This document shows, one piece after another, positions 15,105 through 24,883 of a stretch of 29,340 nt of DNA (the first letter of the stretch is position 1; each line of letters opens with the position of its first letter). Made by a program: the position numbers and the translations under genes. The notes under the pieces are model-generated. The model had not been told where the DNA came from, did not search any database, and saw nothing but the letters and a program-made list of their open reading frames with translations. This DNA comes from Victivallis vadensis (GTDB taxonomy: Bacteria; Verrucomicrobiota; Lentisphaeria; Victivallales; GWF2-50-93): contig DYRX01000010.1 of assembly GCA_020718525.1 (NCBI GenBank), positions 1 through 29,340 on the forward strand, written 5' to 3'.

Positions 15105-18100
15105 TCAGATTTGAAGCATCTTTCTCGCTGTCTCTATCTTCTGCTGTGTCTCCTTTGTATGCACTTCCTCCGCTCCCTGCTTGAAATCCTCCGGAACAAT
15201 CTCGGCGCCCAGCTTTTTGAGCTCCATTTCCTGTATGTGCGGGGTTCCCGTGCCTGCCGGAATGAGATGTCCGGTGATCACGTTCTCCTTGAAGCCCCTG
15301 AGATTGTCAATCTTTCCGAGGGTCGCCGCATCGGTGAGGATCCTAGTCGTGTCCTGGAAGGAGGCGGCAGAGATGAAGCTGTCCGTCTCGAGAGATGCCT
15401 TGGTTATCCCCATCAGCACGGGGACAGCCTGGGCGGGCTTTCCGCCTTTTGCCGCGACAGCGATATTTTCGTCAATGAAAATATGCTTGTCAATCTGTTC
15501 ACCTGGAAGGAACTGCGAATTTCCCGGCTCCGTAATTCTGACTTTCTGAAGCATCTGCTTGATGATGATCTCTATGTGCCTGTCGTTGATTTCCACGCCC
15601 TGCGCCCGATAGACGAGCTGAACTTCGTTCGCCAGATAATGCTGAAGCTCCTGCGGACCGCAGACGTCGAGAAGCTCCTGGGGATCGACAGCGCCCTCGG
15701 TGAGCTTCTGACCCTTCTTCACTCTGTCGCCCTTGCTGACGGTCAGGTGCTTGTTCGGAGGAATCATATGCTCCTCGGTCTGGTCGTTTTCAAGATCTCT
15801 GATGATGAGCTGTCTGTTTCCTTTGACAACCACTCCGAGCTCGACAATTCCGTCAATCCTCGCGATCTTCGCGGAATCCTTTGGAATTCTTGCCTCGAAG
15901 AGCTCGGACACCCTCGGGAGACCGCCTGTGATGTCCTTGTTTCTCGCCATCTGCCTGGGCATTCTTGCGAGGACGATGCCGGGCTTTACAAGCGCCTTTT
16001 CGTCAACCATGATGTGCGCCTTTGCAGGGAGACTGTAGTGAGCGATGATGTCGCCAGATGATCCGACCTTCCTTATTACAATCTGCGGATGGAGATCTTC
16101 CCGGTGTTCGAGAACAGTTGTTTCGCTTATTCCGCTTTCCTTCACTTCGCGGCCCAGTGTGATGTCCTCGATCAGATCTCTGTATTCGACGATGCCCTCC
16201 TCCTCCGCGATGATTGGAACGTTGAAAGGATCCCATTTCGCGACAACGTCGTTGGCTTTGACCTTTTCGCCCTCGCGCTTCATAAGCTGTGCTCCGACAG
16301 CAAGCTCGTAGCGGTCAATCTCTCGATTGTCCTTTTCGTCTTCGACCACGATGCATCCGTTCTTGTTGACGACGAGGATTTCGCCTTTTTCATTGTTTAC
16401 GGTTCTGACATCCTTGAGGCGCAAGATTCCAGGGTTTCTGAGCTTGATGATGGGCTGGCGCAGAACGGAGGAGGCTGTTCCCCCGATGTGGAATGTCCTC
16501 ATTGTGAGCTGTGTGCCGGGCTCGCCGATTGACTGGGCGGCGATTATGCCGAGGGCGTCTCCAAGTTCGGCAAGCCTGTCGTTCGCGAGATTTCTGCCGT
16601 AGCACTTGACGCAGACTCCGGATTTGGTTTCGCAAGTGAGAACGGAGCGGATAAGAATCTTGTTGATCCCGTAGCTCACTATTTTTTCAGCGATCTGCTC
16701 TGTGATCTCTTCGCTGGCTCTGACAATCATGGTTCCGTCGGCAAGAACCGGATCGCGGATGTCCTCAGCCGAGAAACGCCCGATTATCCTGTCCTTCAGA
16801 GGAATGATCTCCTCGTCTCCCTCGACGACATTGCTGACACTGATTCCGGTCACAGTCCCGCAGTCCTCCTCGACGCAGATGACGTCCTGGGCGACATCAA
16901 CCAGTTTTCTAGTCATGTATCCCGAGTCGGCAGTCTTGAGTGCGGTGTCGGCGAGTCCTTTTCTTGCTCCGTGCGTGCTTATGAAGTACTCGAGCACGGA
17001 AAGTCCGTCCCTGAAGTTGGACGTAATTGGTCTTTCAATAATTTCTCCTGTCGGCTTTGCCATACATCCGCGCATCGCGCCGAGCTGTCTGATCTGATCC
17101 TTGCTTCCTCTTGCGCCCGATTCGAGCATTGCGTGTACTGGATTTATTTCTCCAGTGATCTCATTGGACTTTTCCAGGGTGAGGAAAAGATCGTTTGCAA
17201 CCTTGTTGCTTGCGCGTGTCCATATGTCAATGATCTTGTTGTGCCTCTCCATGGCGGTGAGGGCGGCCTTCACGAAGTGTGCCTGTACCTCTTTGATTTC
17301 CTTGCGGGCGTCATCGAGATGCTTCTGCTTGGTTTCAGGAACCGTCATGTCGGTGATCGAAATCGAGAATGCCGCCCTCGTGGCGTATTCGTAGCCGAGC
17401 CTCTTGAGCGCATCGAGCACTTCGACAGTCTTTTCATGTCCTATGTGCTTGTAGCACTGGGAGATAAGCCAGCCGAGCTTCTTTTTCGGGGCGACATCGT
17501 TGTAGAAGCCGAGGCGGGAATTCCAGACTTCGTTGAAGATGCATCTGCCAGGAGTAGTCTTGATGTATTTTTCCTTGGCATCCCCCCAGACGGTCTTCTT
17601 GCCGAAATCCGGATTAGGCAGACTTATCTCGTCATGGATTTTGATGAAATTCGAATCGAGCGCCGAGAGCACCTCGAAATAGTCCATGAAAATCTGCGGA
17701 GTCCCCTTCGCCCTCGGCCTGAACGTAAGGTAATACAAGCCAAGAGTGATGTCCTGGGTTGGCGTCATTATCGGCTTGCCATTCGCAGGTGAGAAAATGT
17801 TGTATGGAGCATACATGAGGGTTCTGGCTTCGAGAATGGCTGGATTGGAGAGCGGGATATGCACAGCCATCTGGTCTCCGTCGAAGTCGGCGTTGAACGC
17901 CGTGCAGACCAGCGGGTGTATTCGGATGGCGGAGCCTTCGATGAGAATGGGCTCGAACGCCTGAATGCTCAGCCGGTGCAGTGTCGGAGCACGGTTCAGA
18001 AGAACTGGATGCCCCTTTGTGACTTCCTCGAGGATGTCCCAAACTTCGGGCTCTCCGCGCTCTATCATTTTTTTGGCGCTTCTCACAGTGTGGACCAGGC

Positions 18101-19277
18101 CGCGCTCCTTGAGGAAGCGGATTATGAACGGCTCGAAGAGAGTGAGAGCCATTTTTTTCGGAATGCCGCACTGGCCAAGCTTCAATTCAGGACCGACGAC
18201 AATGACTGATCGTCCAGAATAGTCGACGCGCTTTCCGAGAAGATTCTGGCGGAAGCGCCCCTGCTTGCCTTTAAGCATGTCGCTAAGAGACTTGAGAGGC
18301 CTGTTTCCTGCTCCAGTGACAGCTCTTCCATGCCTTCCGTTGTCCAAGAGGGCGTCAACTGCCTCCTGAAGCATTCTTTTTTCATTTCTTATGATCACGT
18401 CCGGCGTCTTGAGCCTCAGGAGGTTTTTAAGCCTGTTGTTTCTGTTTATGACTCTCCTGTAGAGGTCGTTGAGGTCGGATGTCGCAAATCTTCCGCCTTC
18501 GAGAGGAACAAGTGGCCTGAGGTCGGGCGGTATGACTGGTAGTACTTGGAGAATCATCCATTCGGGGCGCGAATTGCTCTTGATGAAGCCCTCGACAAGC
18601 CTCAATTTTTTGGAAAGCTTGCTGCGAATGGCTTTGCTCCTGGTCTCGTCCATCTGCTTTTCGAGCTCGCCCTTAAGCTTCGGAAGCTCGATGTTTTCAA
18701 GCATTGTGTGTATCGCGGAGGCACCCATGTCCGCCACAAATGCGTCTCCGTAGTCCTGTCTCGCCTGCCTGTATTCCGACTCGGTGAGGGTCTTGCCCTT
18801 TTCGAGCGGAGTGTTTCCGTTGTCAATGATGAGCCAGTCCTCGTAGTAGACAATCTTTTCAAGGGCTCTTGCTGTGATGTCAAGCATGAGTCCGATTCGG
18901 CTCGGCATGCACTTGAAAAACCATATGTGCGAAACTGGCACGGCAAGATCAATGTGCCCCATTCTCTCGCGTCTGACTTTCGAGAGGGTGACTTCGACGC
19001 CGCATCTGTCGCAGACGACACCCTTGTGCTTGACTCTCTTGTATTTGCCGCAATTGCACTCCCAGTCCCTGGTCGGACCAAATATCCTCTCGCAGAAAAG
19101 TCCGCCTTTTTCAGGTTTGAAAGTTCTGTAGTTGATCGTTTCAGGATTCTTGACTTCGCCATGGCTCCAGGATCTTATGACTTCCGGCGAAGCGACCATG
19201 ATGGTGACCGCGCCGAACGTCGTGGAATCCTCGCGCTGACCAAGCAGTTCCTTATATGCATAGCTGGTGTCTATCAT
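15105..19277 (-). CDS. rpoC: RNA polymerase beta' subunit
   Basis: The 1390-residue beta' chain carries the polymerase active site. The N-terminal zinc ribbon uses Cys74, Cys76, Cys89 and Cys92 (CNCGKYKRVKHKG...CDRCG). The metal-binding loop NADFDGDQMAVH places the catalytic aspartates at 464, 466 and 468. A second zinc cluster is formed by the Cys residues of CVEEDCG and CETKSGVCVKCYG. The rudder/lid region (GKQGRFRQNLLGKRVDYSGRSVIV) and the C-terminal DTTRILTDAA helix are intact. It begins 14 bp after rpoB with GGAGGG as ribosome site. Length is near that of E. coli (1407). Confidence 0.98.
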   Translation of the reverse strand: MIDTSYAYKELLGQREDSTTFGAVTIMVASPEVIRSWSHGEVKNPETINYRTFKPEKGGLFCERIFGPTRDWECNCGKYKRVKHKGVVCDRCGVEVTLSKVRRERMGHIDLAVPVSHIWFFKCMPSRIGLMLDITARALEKIVYYEDWLIIDNGNTPLEKGKTLTESEYRQARQDYGDAFVADMGASAIHTMLENIELPKLKGELEKQMDETRSKAIRSKLSKKLRLVEGFIKSNSRPEWMILQVLPVIPPDLRPLVPLEGGRFATSDLNDLYRRVINRNNRLKNLLRLKTPDVIIRNEKRMLQEAVDALLDNGRHGRAVTGAGNRPLKSLSDMLKGKQGRFRQNLLGKRVDYSGRSVIVVGPELKLGQCGIPKKMALTLFEPFIIRFLKERGLVHTVRSAKKMIERGEPEVWDILEEVTKGHPVLLNRAPTLHRLSIQAFEPILIEGSAIRIHPLVCTAFNADFDGDQMAVHIPLSNPAILEARTLMYAPYNIFSPANGKPIMTPTQDITLGLYYLTFRPRAKGTPQIFMDYFEVLSALDSNFIKIHDEISLPNPDFGKKTVWGDAKEKYIKTTPGRCIFNEVWNSRLGFYNDVAPKKKLGWLISQCYKHIGHEKTVEVLDALKRLGYEYATRAAFSISITDMTVPETKQKHLDDARKEIKEVQAHFVKAALTAMERHNKIIDIWTRASNKVANDLFLTLEKSNEITGEINPVHAMLESGARGSKDQIRQLGAMRGCMAKPTGEIIERPITSNFRDGLSVLEYFISTHGARKGLADTALKTADSGYMTRKLVDVAQDVICVEEDCGTVTGISVSNVVEGDEEIIPLKDRIIGRFSAEDIRDPVLADGTMIVRASEEITEQIAEKIVSYGINKILIRSVLTCETKSGVCVKCYGRNLANDRLAELGDALGIIAAQSIGEPGTQLTMRTFHIGGTASSVLRQPIIKLRNPGILRLKDVRTVNNEKGEILVVNKNGCIVVEDEKDNREIDRYELAVGAQLMKREGEKVKANDVVAKWDPFNVPIIAEEEGIVEYRDLIEDITLGREVKESGISETTVLEHREDLHPQIVIRKVGSSGDIIAHYSLPAKAHIMVDEKALVKPGIVLARMPRQMARNKDITGGLPRVSELFEARIPKDSAKIARIDGIVELGVVVKGNRQLIIRDLENDQTEEHMIPPNKHLTVSKGDRVKKGQKLTEGAVDPQELLDVCGPQELQHYLANEVQLVYRAQGVEINDRHIEIIIKQMLQKVRITEPGNSQFLPGEQIDKHIFIDENIAVAAKGGKPAQAVPVLMGITKASLETDSFISAASFQDTTRILTDAATLGKIDNLRGFKENVITGHLIPAGTGTPHIQEMELKKLGAEIVPEDFKQGAEEVHTKETQQKIETARKMLQI

Positions 19278-19291
19278 CTGCGTCCCTCCGC

Positions 19292-22200
19292 TTATTGTTC
19301 GCTTTTCTTGTTCACTGAACGGATGTCAATTCCAAGGCTCTGGAGCTCTTTGAGAAGAACATTGAAGGACTCCGGCCTGTGCGGGTCAAGATCATTGCTT
19401 CCCTTGATGATGGATTCGTAAATCCTCGCTCTTCCGATGACGTCGTCGCTCTTGACCGTGAGCATTTCCTGGAGAGTGTACGCCGCTCCGTACGCCTCGA
19501 GAGCCCAGACTTCCATTTCTCCGAATCTCTGACCTCCGTGCTGGGCTTTTCCGCCGAGCGGCTGTTGAGTCACCAGAGAGTACGGTCCGACCGCTCTGGC
19601 GTGGATCTTGTTGGAAACCAAGTGGTCCAGCTTCATCATGTAGATGTATCCGACAAGAACCCTCTGGGCGAACTTCTCGCCTGTCCTGCCGTCGTAAAGC
19701 TCGGCTTTTCCATCGAATGCCCTCGTTCCATTTCCCAGGGGCCTGAAGCCCCAGTGGTAGTCGCAGGCCTTTTCCTTGGCATCCTTCGCGTTGGCATCCT
19801 TCATCAGGGAAATAATCTTCTCCTCGGATGCCCCATCGAAGACCGGGCTCGCAATCTTGAGTCCGAGAATCTTGGCGGCCCAGCCAAGATGGGTTTCGAG
19901 AACCTGTCCGACGTTCATGCGGCTCGGCACGCCAAGCGGATTAAGCACGATGTCAACAGCAGTTCCGTCAGGCATGAAAGGCATGTCTTCCACTGGAACT
20001 ATCTTTGCGACAATTCCCTTGTTTCCATGCCTGCCAGCCATTTTGTCGCCGACTTCCAGCTTTCTCTTGCTCGCGACGTATATCTTGACGTTCTTGATCA
20101 CGCCGATGTCCACGCCCTCGCCGTCTTCGAGAAGCTTTATCGCATTGTCCTTGGCCCTTTTGATCTCGGAAAATTTCAGGATGAACGGAGCAATGACCTC
20201 CTCGATCTGCTTTTTCATCGGGCAGTCGTCCATTCCGAAGGAGTCGTACTTCGCGGCAAGCTTGGAGACTGAACTGCGGTTCACCTTTCTGTTCGCAGAA
20301 ATAAGCATTGTGTTGGGCTTGGCGGCAGAACTGTCGTAAATCGGACCATCGAGCTTTTTCCCAACCAAGAGGGTTGCCAATGTCTCCGTGAGCTCCTGGA
20401 CAAGCTCCCCGTGCTCCACCTTGAAATTGTCCTTCGCCGCCTTGATCTGCTTTTTCACTTCCGACTTGGGAAGAGACTGCTGATTCGGCGTCTTCGCCCT
20501 TTCTGTCAATATTTCCATCACTATTCCGCCTTTTCCGCTCGGAACAATGAGGCTCGTATCCTTCACATCGGACGCCTTCTCTCCGAATATGGCCCTCAGA
20601 AGCCTTTCTTCGGGAGCGAGCTCAGTCTCGGATTTAGGAGTGATTTTGCCGACAAGTATGTCGCCAGCCTTCACTTCCGCGCCCAGTCTAACTATCCCGT
20701 CCATCCCCAAATTCCGAAGAGCTTCCTCGCTCACATTCGGAATGTCCTTGGTGATTTCCTCTGGACCAAGCTTGGTCTCCCTGGCATTCACTTCGAATTC
20801 GTCAATGTGTATGCTGGTGAACACATCCTCCTTGACGATTCTCTCGCTGATGATGATGGCATCCTCGAAGTTGTATCCGCACCAGGGCATGAATGCGACA
20901 AGGATATTTTTGCCGAGAGCAAGCTCTCCGTCCTTTGTCGAAGCCCCGTCGGCGATGGTCTGCCCCTTCAAGATTTTGTCGCCCTTCCTGACGATCGGGC
21001 GCTGGTTGATCGAAGATCCCGCATTGCTTCTGAGGAATTTTCTAAGCCTGTAGACGAGCGGCTCCTTGCGCCCCTGCGAGATCACAATCTCGTCGCTTGA
21101 GACGCTTTCAACGATTCCGTCCACTTCGGATTTCAGAACAGACCTCGAGTCCTCCGCGACCTTCTTTTCGAGCCCTGTGCCAATCAGAGGAGCTTCGGTG
21201 ACCATGAGCGGAACTGCCTGCCTCTGCATGTTCGAACCCATGAGCGCCCTGTTAGCATCGTCGTGCTCAAGGAAGGGAACAAGACCTGCGGCGGCGCTGA
21301 CGAGCTGTTTCGGGGAGACGTCCATATACTGGACTTCTTCGCGCTTGCGCTCCTGAGAATCGCCTTTGTGCCTGGCCATGACCATCGCATTCGCAAAGCT
21401 TCCGTCCGCATGCAGAGGTGCGTTCGCCTGGGCGATCACAAAGTTTTCCTCCTTGTCCGCCGTGAGAAACTCGATTTCAGTGCTCACTTTGCCATGAACA
21501 ACCTTGCGGTATGGAGTTTCAAGAAAGCCGTACTTGTTCACTCTTGAATAGAGCGACATCGACGAGATGAGACCGATGTTCGGACCTTCAGGCGTCTCGA
21601 TCGGGCAGACGCGCCCGTAATGGCTCGAATGCACGTCGCGGACTTCGAATCCGGCCCTCTCCCTGTTGAGTCCGCCTGGTCCCAGCGCGCTGAGCCTCCT
21701 CTTATTGGTCAATTCCGAAAGGGGATTTGTCTGATCCATGAATTGGGAAAGCTGGCTTCTTGCGAAGAAATCCCTGATGACCCCAATGAAGGCCTTCGGA
21801 TTGATCAGCTTGCTCATTGCGACGCTTGGCTCCTCGGTGCCTACCAGTCCGAGCCTGTCTCTGATCAGCCTCTCCGTCCTCGCCATGCCGATTCTGCACT
21901 GGTTCTGAATAAGCTCGCCTACGGTCCTGACTCTTCGGCTTCCAAGGTGATCTATGTCGTCGGTCTGACCTGCCGTGTTGCGAAGGTTCATGAGATACCT
22001 CAGCCCCTCCATTATGTCCTCTTTCTCGAGGATGCGGCGTACCGCCATGTGCTCTTCTTTCAGCTTCAGCTTTTCGCAAAGCTTGAATCTTCCGACCTCG
22101 CCGAGATCATAGCGCCTGCTGTCGAAGAAATAGCGCTCCAGAAGGAGCTCCGCGTTCTTCAGGTTCGGCGGATCGCCGGGACGCATCCTCCTGTAGACGT

Positions 22201-23107
22201 CGCGCAATGCATCCTCGCGGTTTCTAGAAGGATCCCTCTTGAGGCAGAGCATCAGATAGTTCGCCCCATTCTCCACCTTAGCAAGACGCAGTTCCTGAAC
22301 TTTTGCGTCCTGCATCTGCTTGAGGACCTTGTCGGTGAGAGGCATGTATTCCCCTATTATCACCGAGCCCGCCGAATCTTTGATCTCGTCAAGCGTGTAG
22401 TAGTCTTCCACATTGTCCAGCTTCAGCGCTTCGGAAAATCTGTAGTTCTTGATCTTGTGGAAGCAGGATATTATTTCCTCGTTTCCAGGATAGCCAAGCG
22501 CCTTCAGAAAGGTCGAGATAAGAAATTTCCTTCTCCTGCGCCTGCGGTCGAGATAGATGTATATCAGATCGTTCACGTCAAACTGGACTTCAAGCCAGGA
22601 TCCGCGATCCGGTATGATTCTGAACGAATAAAGCGTCTTGCCACTGCTGTGGCGAGTCTTTTCAAAACATATGCCAGGAGAGCGGTGAAGCTGGCAGATG
22701 ATGACTCTCTCCGCGCCGTTTATAACGAAGGTACCTCTGTCCGTCATGATGGGCATCTCTCCAAAATAAACGCGCTCGTCGTAGTTTTTGTCCTTGTCGC
22801 TGATATGAAAATTGACATAGAGCGAAGCGCAGTACGTCTTGCCCTTTTTAAGAGTGCTTACAACGTCTTCCTTGGGTGCTTCAAGCTCGTATGACTTGAA
22901 GCTCATCTTGAAATTTCTGTCAATGCTTTCTATCGGAGTGTTCCCGTTGAAAACCTCTAGAAACACCTCCTGCAGTCCCTGCCTCCTCCTCTTTTCCGGA
23001 GAGGTCTCCCTCTGAAGAAAAAATTCGAAAGACTGCATCTGCGTATCAATGAGGTCTGGGACTTCGAGGACATCCTTCAGGTTCCCGAAATTAATCCGTT
23101 CAGCCAT
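19292..23107 (-). CDS. rpoB: RNA polymerase beta subunit
   Basis: This 1271-residue beta chain opens MAERINFGNLKDVLEVPDL and ends ...DIRSVNKKSEQ. The rifampicin-pocket region is readable as FFARSQLSQFMDQTNPLSELTNKRRLSALGPGG; the residue equivalent to E. coli His526 is Asn (residue 468, codon 21704-21706), while the Gln513, Asp516 and Ser531 equivalents are unchanged. The KRKLEVGDKMAGRHGNKGIV and GGKAQHGGQRFGEMEVWALEAYGAA blocks near the active centre are canonical. A weak site (GGGGTGA) precedes the start. A terminator-like attenuator lies between it and rplL, as in other rplL-rpoB junctions. Confidence 0.98.
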   Translation of the reverse strand: MAERINFGNLKDVLEVPDLIDTQMQSFEFFLQRETSPEKRRRQGLQEVFLEVFNGNTPIESIDRNFKMSFKSYELEAPKEDVVSTLKKGKTYCASLYVNFHISDKDKNYDERVYFGEMPIMTDRGTFVINGAERVIICQLHRSPGICFEKTRHSSGKTLYSFRIIPDRGSWLEVQFDVNDLIYIYLDRRRRRRKFLISTFLKALGYPGNEEIISCFHKIKNYRFSEALKLDNVEDYYTLDEIKDSAGSVIIGEYMPLTDKVLKQMQDAKVQELRLAKVENGANYLMLCLKRDPSRNREDALRDVYRRMRPGDPPNLKNAELLLERYFFDSRRYDLGEVGRFKLCEKLKLKEEHMAVRRILEKEDIMEGLRYLMNLRNTAGQTDDIDHLGSRRVRTVGELIQNQCRIGMARTERLIRDRLGLVGTEEPSVAMSKLINPKAFIGVIRDFFARSQLSQFMDQTNPLSELTNKRRLSALGPGGLNRERAGFEVRDVHSSHYGRVCPIETPEGPNIGLISSMSLYSRVNKYGFLETPYRKVVHGKVSTEIEFLTADKEENFVIAQANAPLHADGSFANAMVMARHKGDSQERKREEVQYMDVSPKQLVSAAAGLVPFLEHDDANRALMGSNMQRQAVPLMVTEAPLIGTGLEKKVAEDSRSVLKSEVDGIVESVSSDEIVISQGRKEPLVYRLRKFLRSNAGSSINQRPIVRKGDKILKGQTIADGASTKDGELALGKNILVAFMPWCGYNFEDAIIISERIVKEDVFTSIHIDEFEVNARETKLGPEEITKDIPNVSEEALRNLGMDGIVRLGAEVKAGDILVGKITPKSETELAPEERLLRAIFGEKASDVKDTSLIVPSGKGGIVMEILTERAKTPNQQSLPKSEVKKQIKAAKDNFKVEHGELVQELTETLATLLVGKKLDGPIYDSSAAKPNTMLISANRKVNRSSVSKLAAKYDSFGMDDCPMKKQIEEVIAPFILKFSEIKRAKDNAIKLLEDGEGVDIGVIKNVKIYVASKRKLEVGDKMAGRHGNKGIVAKIVPVEDMPFMPDGTAVDIVLNPLGVPSRMNVGQVLETHLGWAAKILGLKIASPVFDGASEEKIISLMKDANAKDAKEKACDYHWGFRPLGNGTRAFDGKAELYDGRTGEKFAQRVLVGYIYMMKLDHLVSNKIHARAVGPYSLVTQQPLGGKAQHGGQRFGEMEVWALEAYGAAYTLQEMLTVKSDDVIGRARIYESIIKGSNDLDPHRPESFNVLLKELQSLGIDIRSVNKKSEQ

Positions 23108-23133
23108 TTTTCACCCCGGGTTTGATATTGAAC

Positions 23134-23166
23134 AAAAAAAAGAACGGGTCCGGAGCCTTCCGACCC
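23134..23166 (-). terminator. Intrinsic terminator/attenuator between rplL and rpoB
   Basis: On the minus strand GGGTC pairs with GACCC (23162-23166 with 23146-23150) and GGA with TCC (23159-23161 with 23152-23154), with one bulged base and a 4-base loop; eight Ts follow at 23134-23141. It fits a Rho-independent terminator that would let only part of the transcripts enter rpoBC. An rplL-rpoB attenuator is established in E. coli. Confidence 0.7.
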
Positions 23167-23185
23167 CGGACACACCGCTAAAGGA

Positions 23186-23207
23186 GGGGCATCCGGACGG
23201 AAGCCCC
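23186..23207 (-). repeat. Second hairpin in the rplL-rpoB spacer
   Basis: GGGGC (23186-23190) pairs with GCCCC (23203-23207) and inside it TCCG (23192-23195) with CGGA (23198-23201), with a single A-A opposition between the stems. It lies upstream of the terminator in the direction of transcription and could be an RNase III-type processing site or part of the attenuator. Confidence 0.5.
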
Positions 23208-23234
23208 CTCAACAGATTGGTCGCTTGGAAAAAT

Positions 23235-23642
23235 CTATTTGATCTCCACTTTCGCACCAGCTCCCTCGAGCTGTGTCTTGATCTTCGCCGCCTCGTCCTT
23301 GGTAATGGCCTGTTTGACAGGCTTAGGTGCGCCTTCAACCAGGTCTTTCGCATCCTTGAGACCGAGACCTGTGATCGCGCGGACTTCCTTGATGACGTTG
23401 ATCTTGTTTTCGCCAAACGAAGCAAGAATGACGTCGAACTCTGTCTTCTCCTCTGCCACAGGAGCCGCCGCGCCAGCCGCCGCCATCATCGGCATAGCCG
23501 CCATGGGAGCCGCCGCAGTCACGCCAAGACGCGACTCGAGAGCCTTCACCAGTTTCGAAAGTTCGATGACCTTGAGATTCTCGACATAAGAAATGAACTG
23601 CTCCATTTCCGCGCTGACTTCCACTTTGCCTTCTTCTGACAT
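23235..23642 (-). CDS. rplL: 50S ribosomal protein L7/L12
   Basis: A 135-residue stalk protein that recruits translational GTPases. It has an N-terminal dimerisation domain (about 12-45, YVENLKVIELSKLVKALES), an Ala/Met/Pro-rich hinge (about 46-66) and the C-terminal factor-binding domain (EFDVILASFGENKINVIKEVRAITGLGLKDAKDLVE...). A strong AAGGAGGT site precedes the ATG, in keeping with the need for several copies per ribosome. Confidence 0.98.
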   Translation of the reverse strand: MSEEGKVEVSAEMEQFISYVENLKVIELSKLVKALESRLGVTAAAPMAAMPMMAAAGAAAPVAEEKTEFDVILASFGENKINVIKEVRAITGLGLKDAKDLVEGAPKPVKQAITKDEAAKIKTQLEGAGAKVEIK

Positions 23643-23660
23643 CTTATACCTCCTTGATGT

Positions 23661-24185
23661 TTATTTGTTTTCTTCGAGCTTGTTTTTGAACGCGTTAAGC
23701 ACATTGACGATCTCTGACGCCTTCGTGTTGAGTATCGTCACGAGATTCCTTCCGGGCGCCTGGAGTAGTCCAAGCAGTTGAGCCCTGAGCACATTGAGAG
23801 GCGGCATCTCGGAAACCGCCTTGACATCCTCTGCCTTGATGAGCGCTCCGTCAAGAAGACCCATCTTGGGGCTGAGCGGCTGGTGAGTCTTGGCAAAGCC
23901 GACAATCACCTTCGCAACCTGGCTGGCATCGCCCTTGCCAAAAATGAAGGCCGTATCCCCGGCAATCTTCAAATCGGAAAGCCCAGCAATCCCCTTCTGC
24001 TCCGCCGCCTTCCTGACGATTCTGTTCTTCAGAACCTTGCAGATCGCCTTCTGCTGAGCCAGAAGCTTGCGCAACTCCGATATCTCCTTGACCTTCAATC
24101 CCTTGTAGGTGCACATGAAAATATATTCGGAACCGGAAAGCATGTTCCCGACATCATTGAGTATCTGCGTTTTCTCTGCCCTCAT
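23661..24185 (-). CDS. rplJ: 50S ribosomal protein L10
   Basis: A 174-residue L10, the base of the ribosomal stalk that binds L7/L12 dimers through its C-terminal helix (here about 145-172, LVTILNTKASEIVNVLNAFKNKL). The N-terminal rRNA-binding domain shows YKGLKVKEISELRKLL and KVLKNRIVRKA. Its ATG overlaps the rplA stop as ATGA. The pre-rplJ leader that mediates L10 autoregulation in E. coli is therefore absent here. Confidence 0.96.
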   Translation of the reverse strand: MRAEKTQILNDVGNMLSGSEYIFMCTYKGLKVKEISELRKLLAQQKAICKVLKNRIVRKAAEQKGIAGLSDLKIAGDTAFIFGKGDASQVAKVIVGFAKTHQPLSPKMGLLDGALIKAEDVKAVSEMPPLNVLRAQLLGLLQAPGRNLVTILNTKASEIVNVLNAFKNKLEENK

Positions 24186-24883
24186 TGGATCACCTGCAAC
24201 TGATTGATGTCTATCTTAACCGACGGTCCCATCGTAGTGGAAACGGAGCAGCTCTGAATGTAAATCCCTTTGGCAGTAGGCGGTTTCGCCCTGTTGACCG
24301 CATTGACGACAGCATGGCAGTTCTCAAGAAGATCTTCCTTGCTGAACGACGCCTTGCCAATGGGAATGTGAAGGCACGCGCCCTTGTCTATCCTGAACTC
24401 GACCCTGCCAGCCTTGGACTCCTTGACAGCGTTCTCCACGTTGTCCGTGACCGTCCCTGTCTTCGGATTCGGCATCAGACCTTTGGGCCCGAGAACCTTT
24501 CCCAAAGTCCTGACCTGCTGCATTGTAGAAGGTGTAGCTATGAGTATGTCGAAATCCAGCCAGCCCTCCTTGATCTTCGAGATGATGTCCTCGAAGCCTG
24601 CATGGTCGGCACCGGCGGCAAGAGCCTTCTTCGAAGCGTCCGCATCGGCTATCACAACAATGCGCACCTTCTTGCCAGTTCCCTTCGGAAGCGAGACGGC
24701 TCCCCTGACGTTCTGATCCGACTGCTTCGGATCAACGCCAAGCTTGATCGCAATGTCAACAGTCTCGTCAAACCTGGCCTTCGGAAGAGACAGGACAATC
24801 TCAAAAGCCTTCGCAAGCTCGCATTTGACGCCTGAGTCCAGCTTTTCGACTTTTTTCTTGTATGATTTGCTTCTTTTACGCAT
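24182..24883 (-). CDS. rplA: 50S ribosomal protein L1
   Basis: A 233-residue L1, which forms the mobile L1 stalk at the E site. Typical sequences are FDETVDIAIKLGVDPKQSDQNVRGAVSLPKGTGK, VLGPKGLMPNPKTGTVT and the C-terminal GIYIQSCSVSTTMGPSVKID. It overlaps rplK by 8 bp (the start reads ATGCGTAA, which holds the rplK stop), indicating coupled translation. L1 is the autogenous repressor of the L11 operon in E. coli; nothing here proves or excludes this. Confidence 0.98.
   Translation of the reverse strand: MRKRSKSYKKKVEKLDSGVKCELAKAFEIVLSLPKARFDETVDIAIKLGVDPKQSDQNVRGAVSLPKGTGKKVRIVVIADADASKKALAAGADHAGFEDIISKIKEGWLDFDILIATPSTMQQVRTLGKVLGPKGLMPNPKTGTVTDNVENAVKESKAGRVEFRIDKGACLHIPIGKASFSKEDLLENCHAVVNAVNRAKPPTAKGIYIQSCSVSTTMGPSVKIDINQLQVIQ

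Noticed and set aside
15111..16061. 316-codon plus-strand open frame
   Set aside because: It is an antisense shadow of the 3' part of rpoC, with no ribosome site and no domain.
21620..22894. 424-codon plus-strand open frame
   Set aside because: It lies wholly antisense within rpoB, whose conserved protein accounts for the DNA; GC-rich codon use leaves the opposite frame open.
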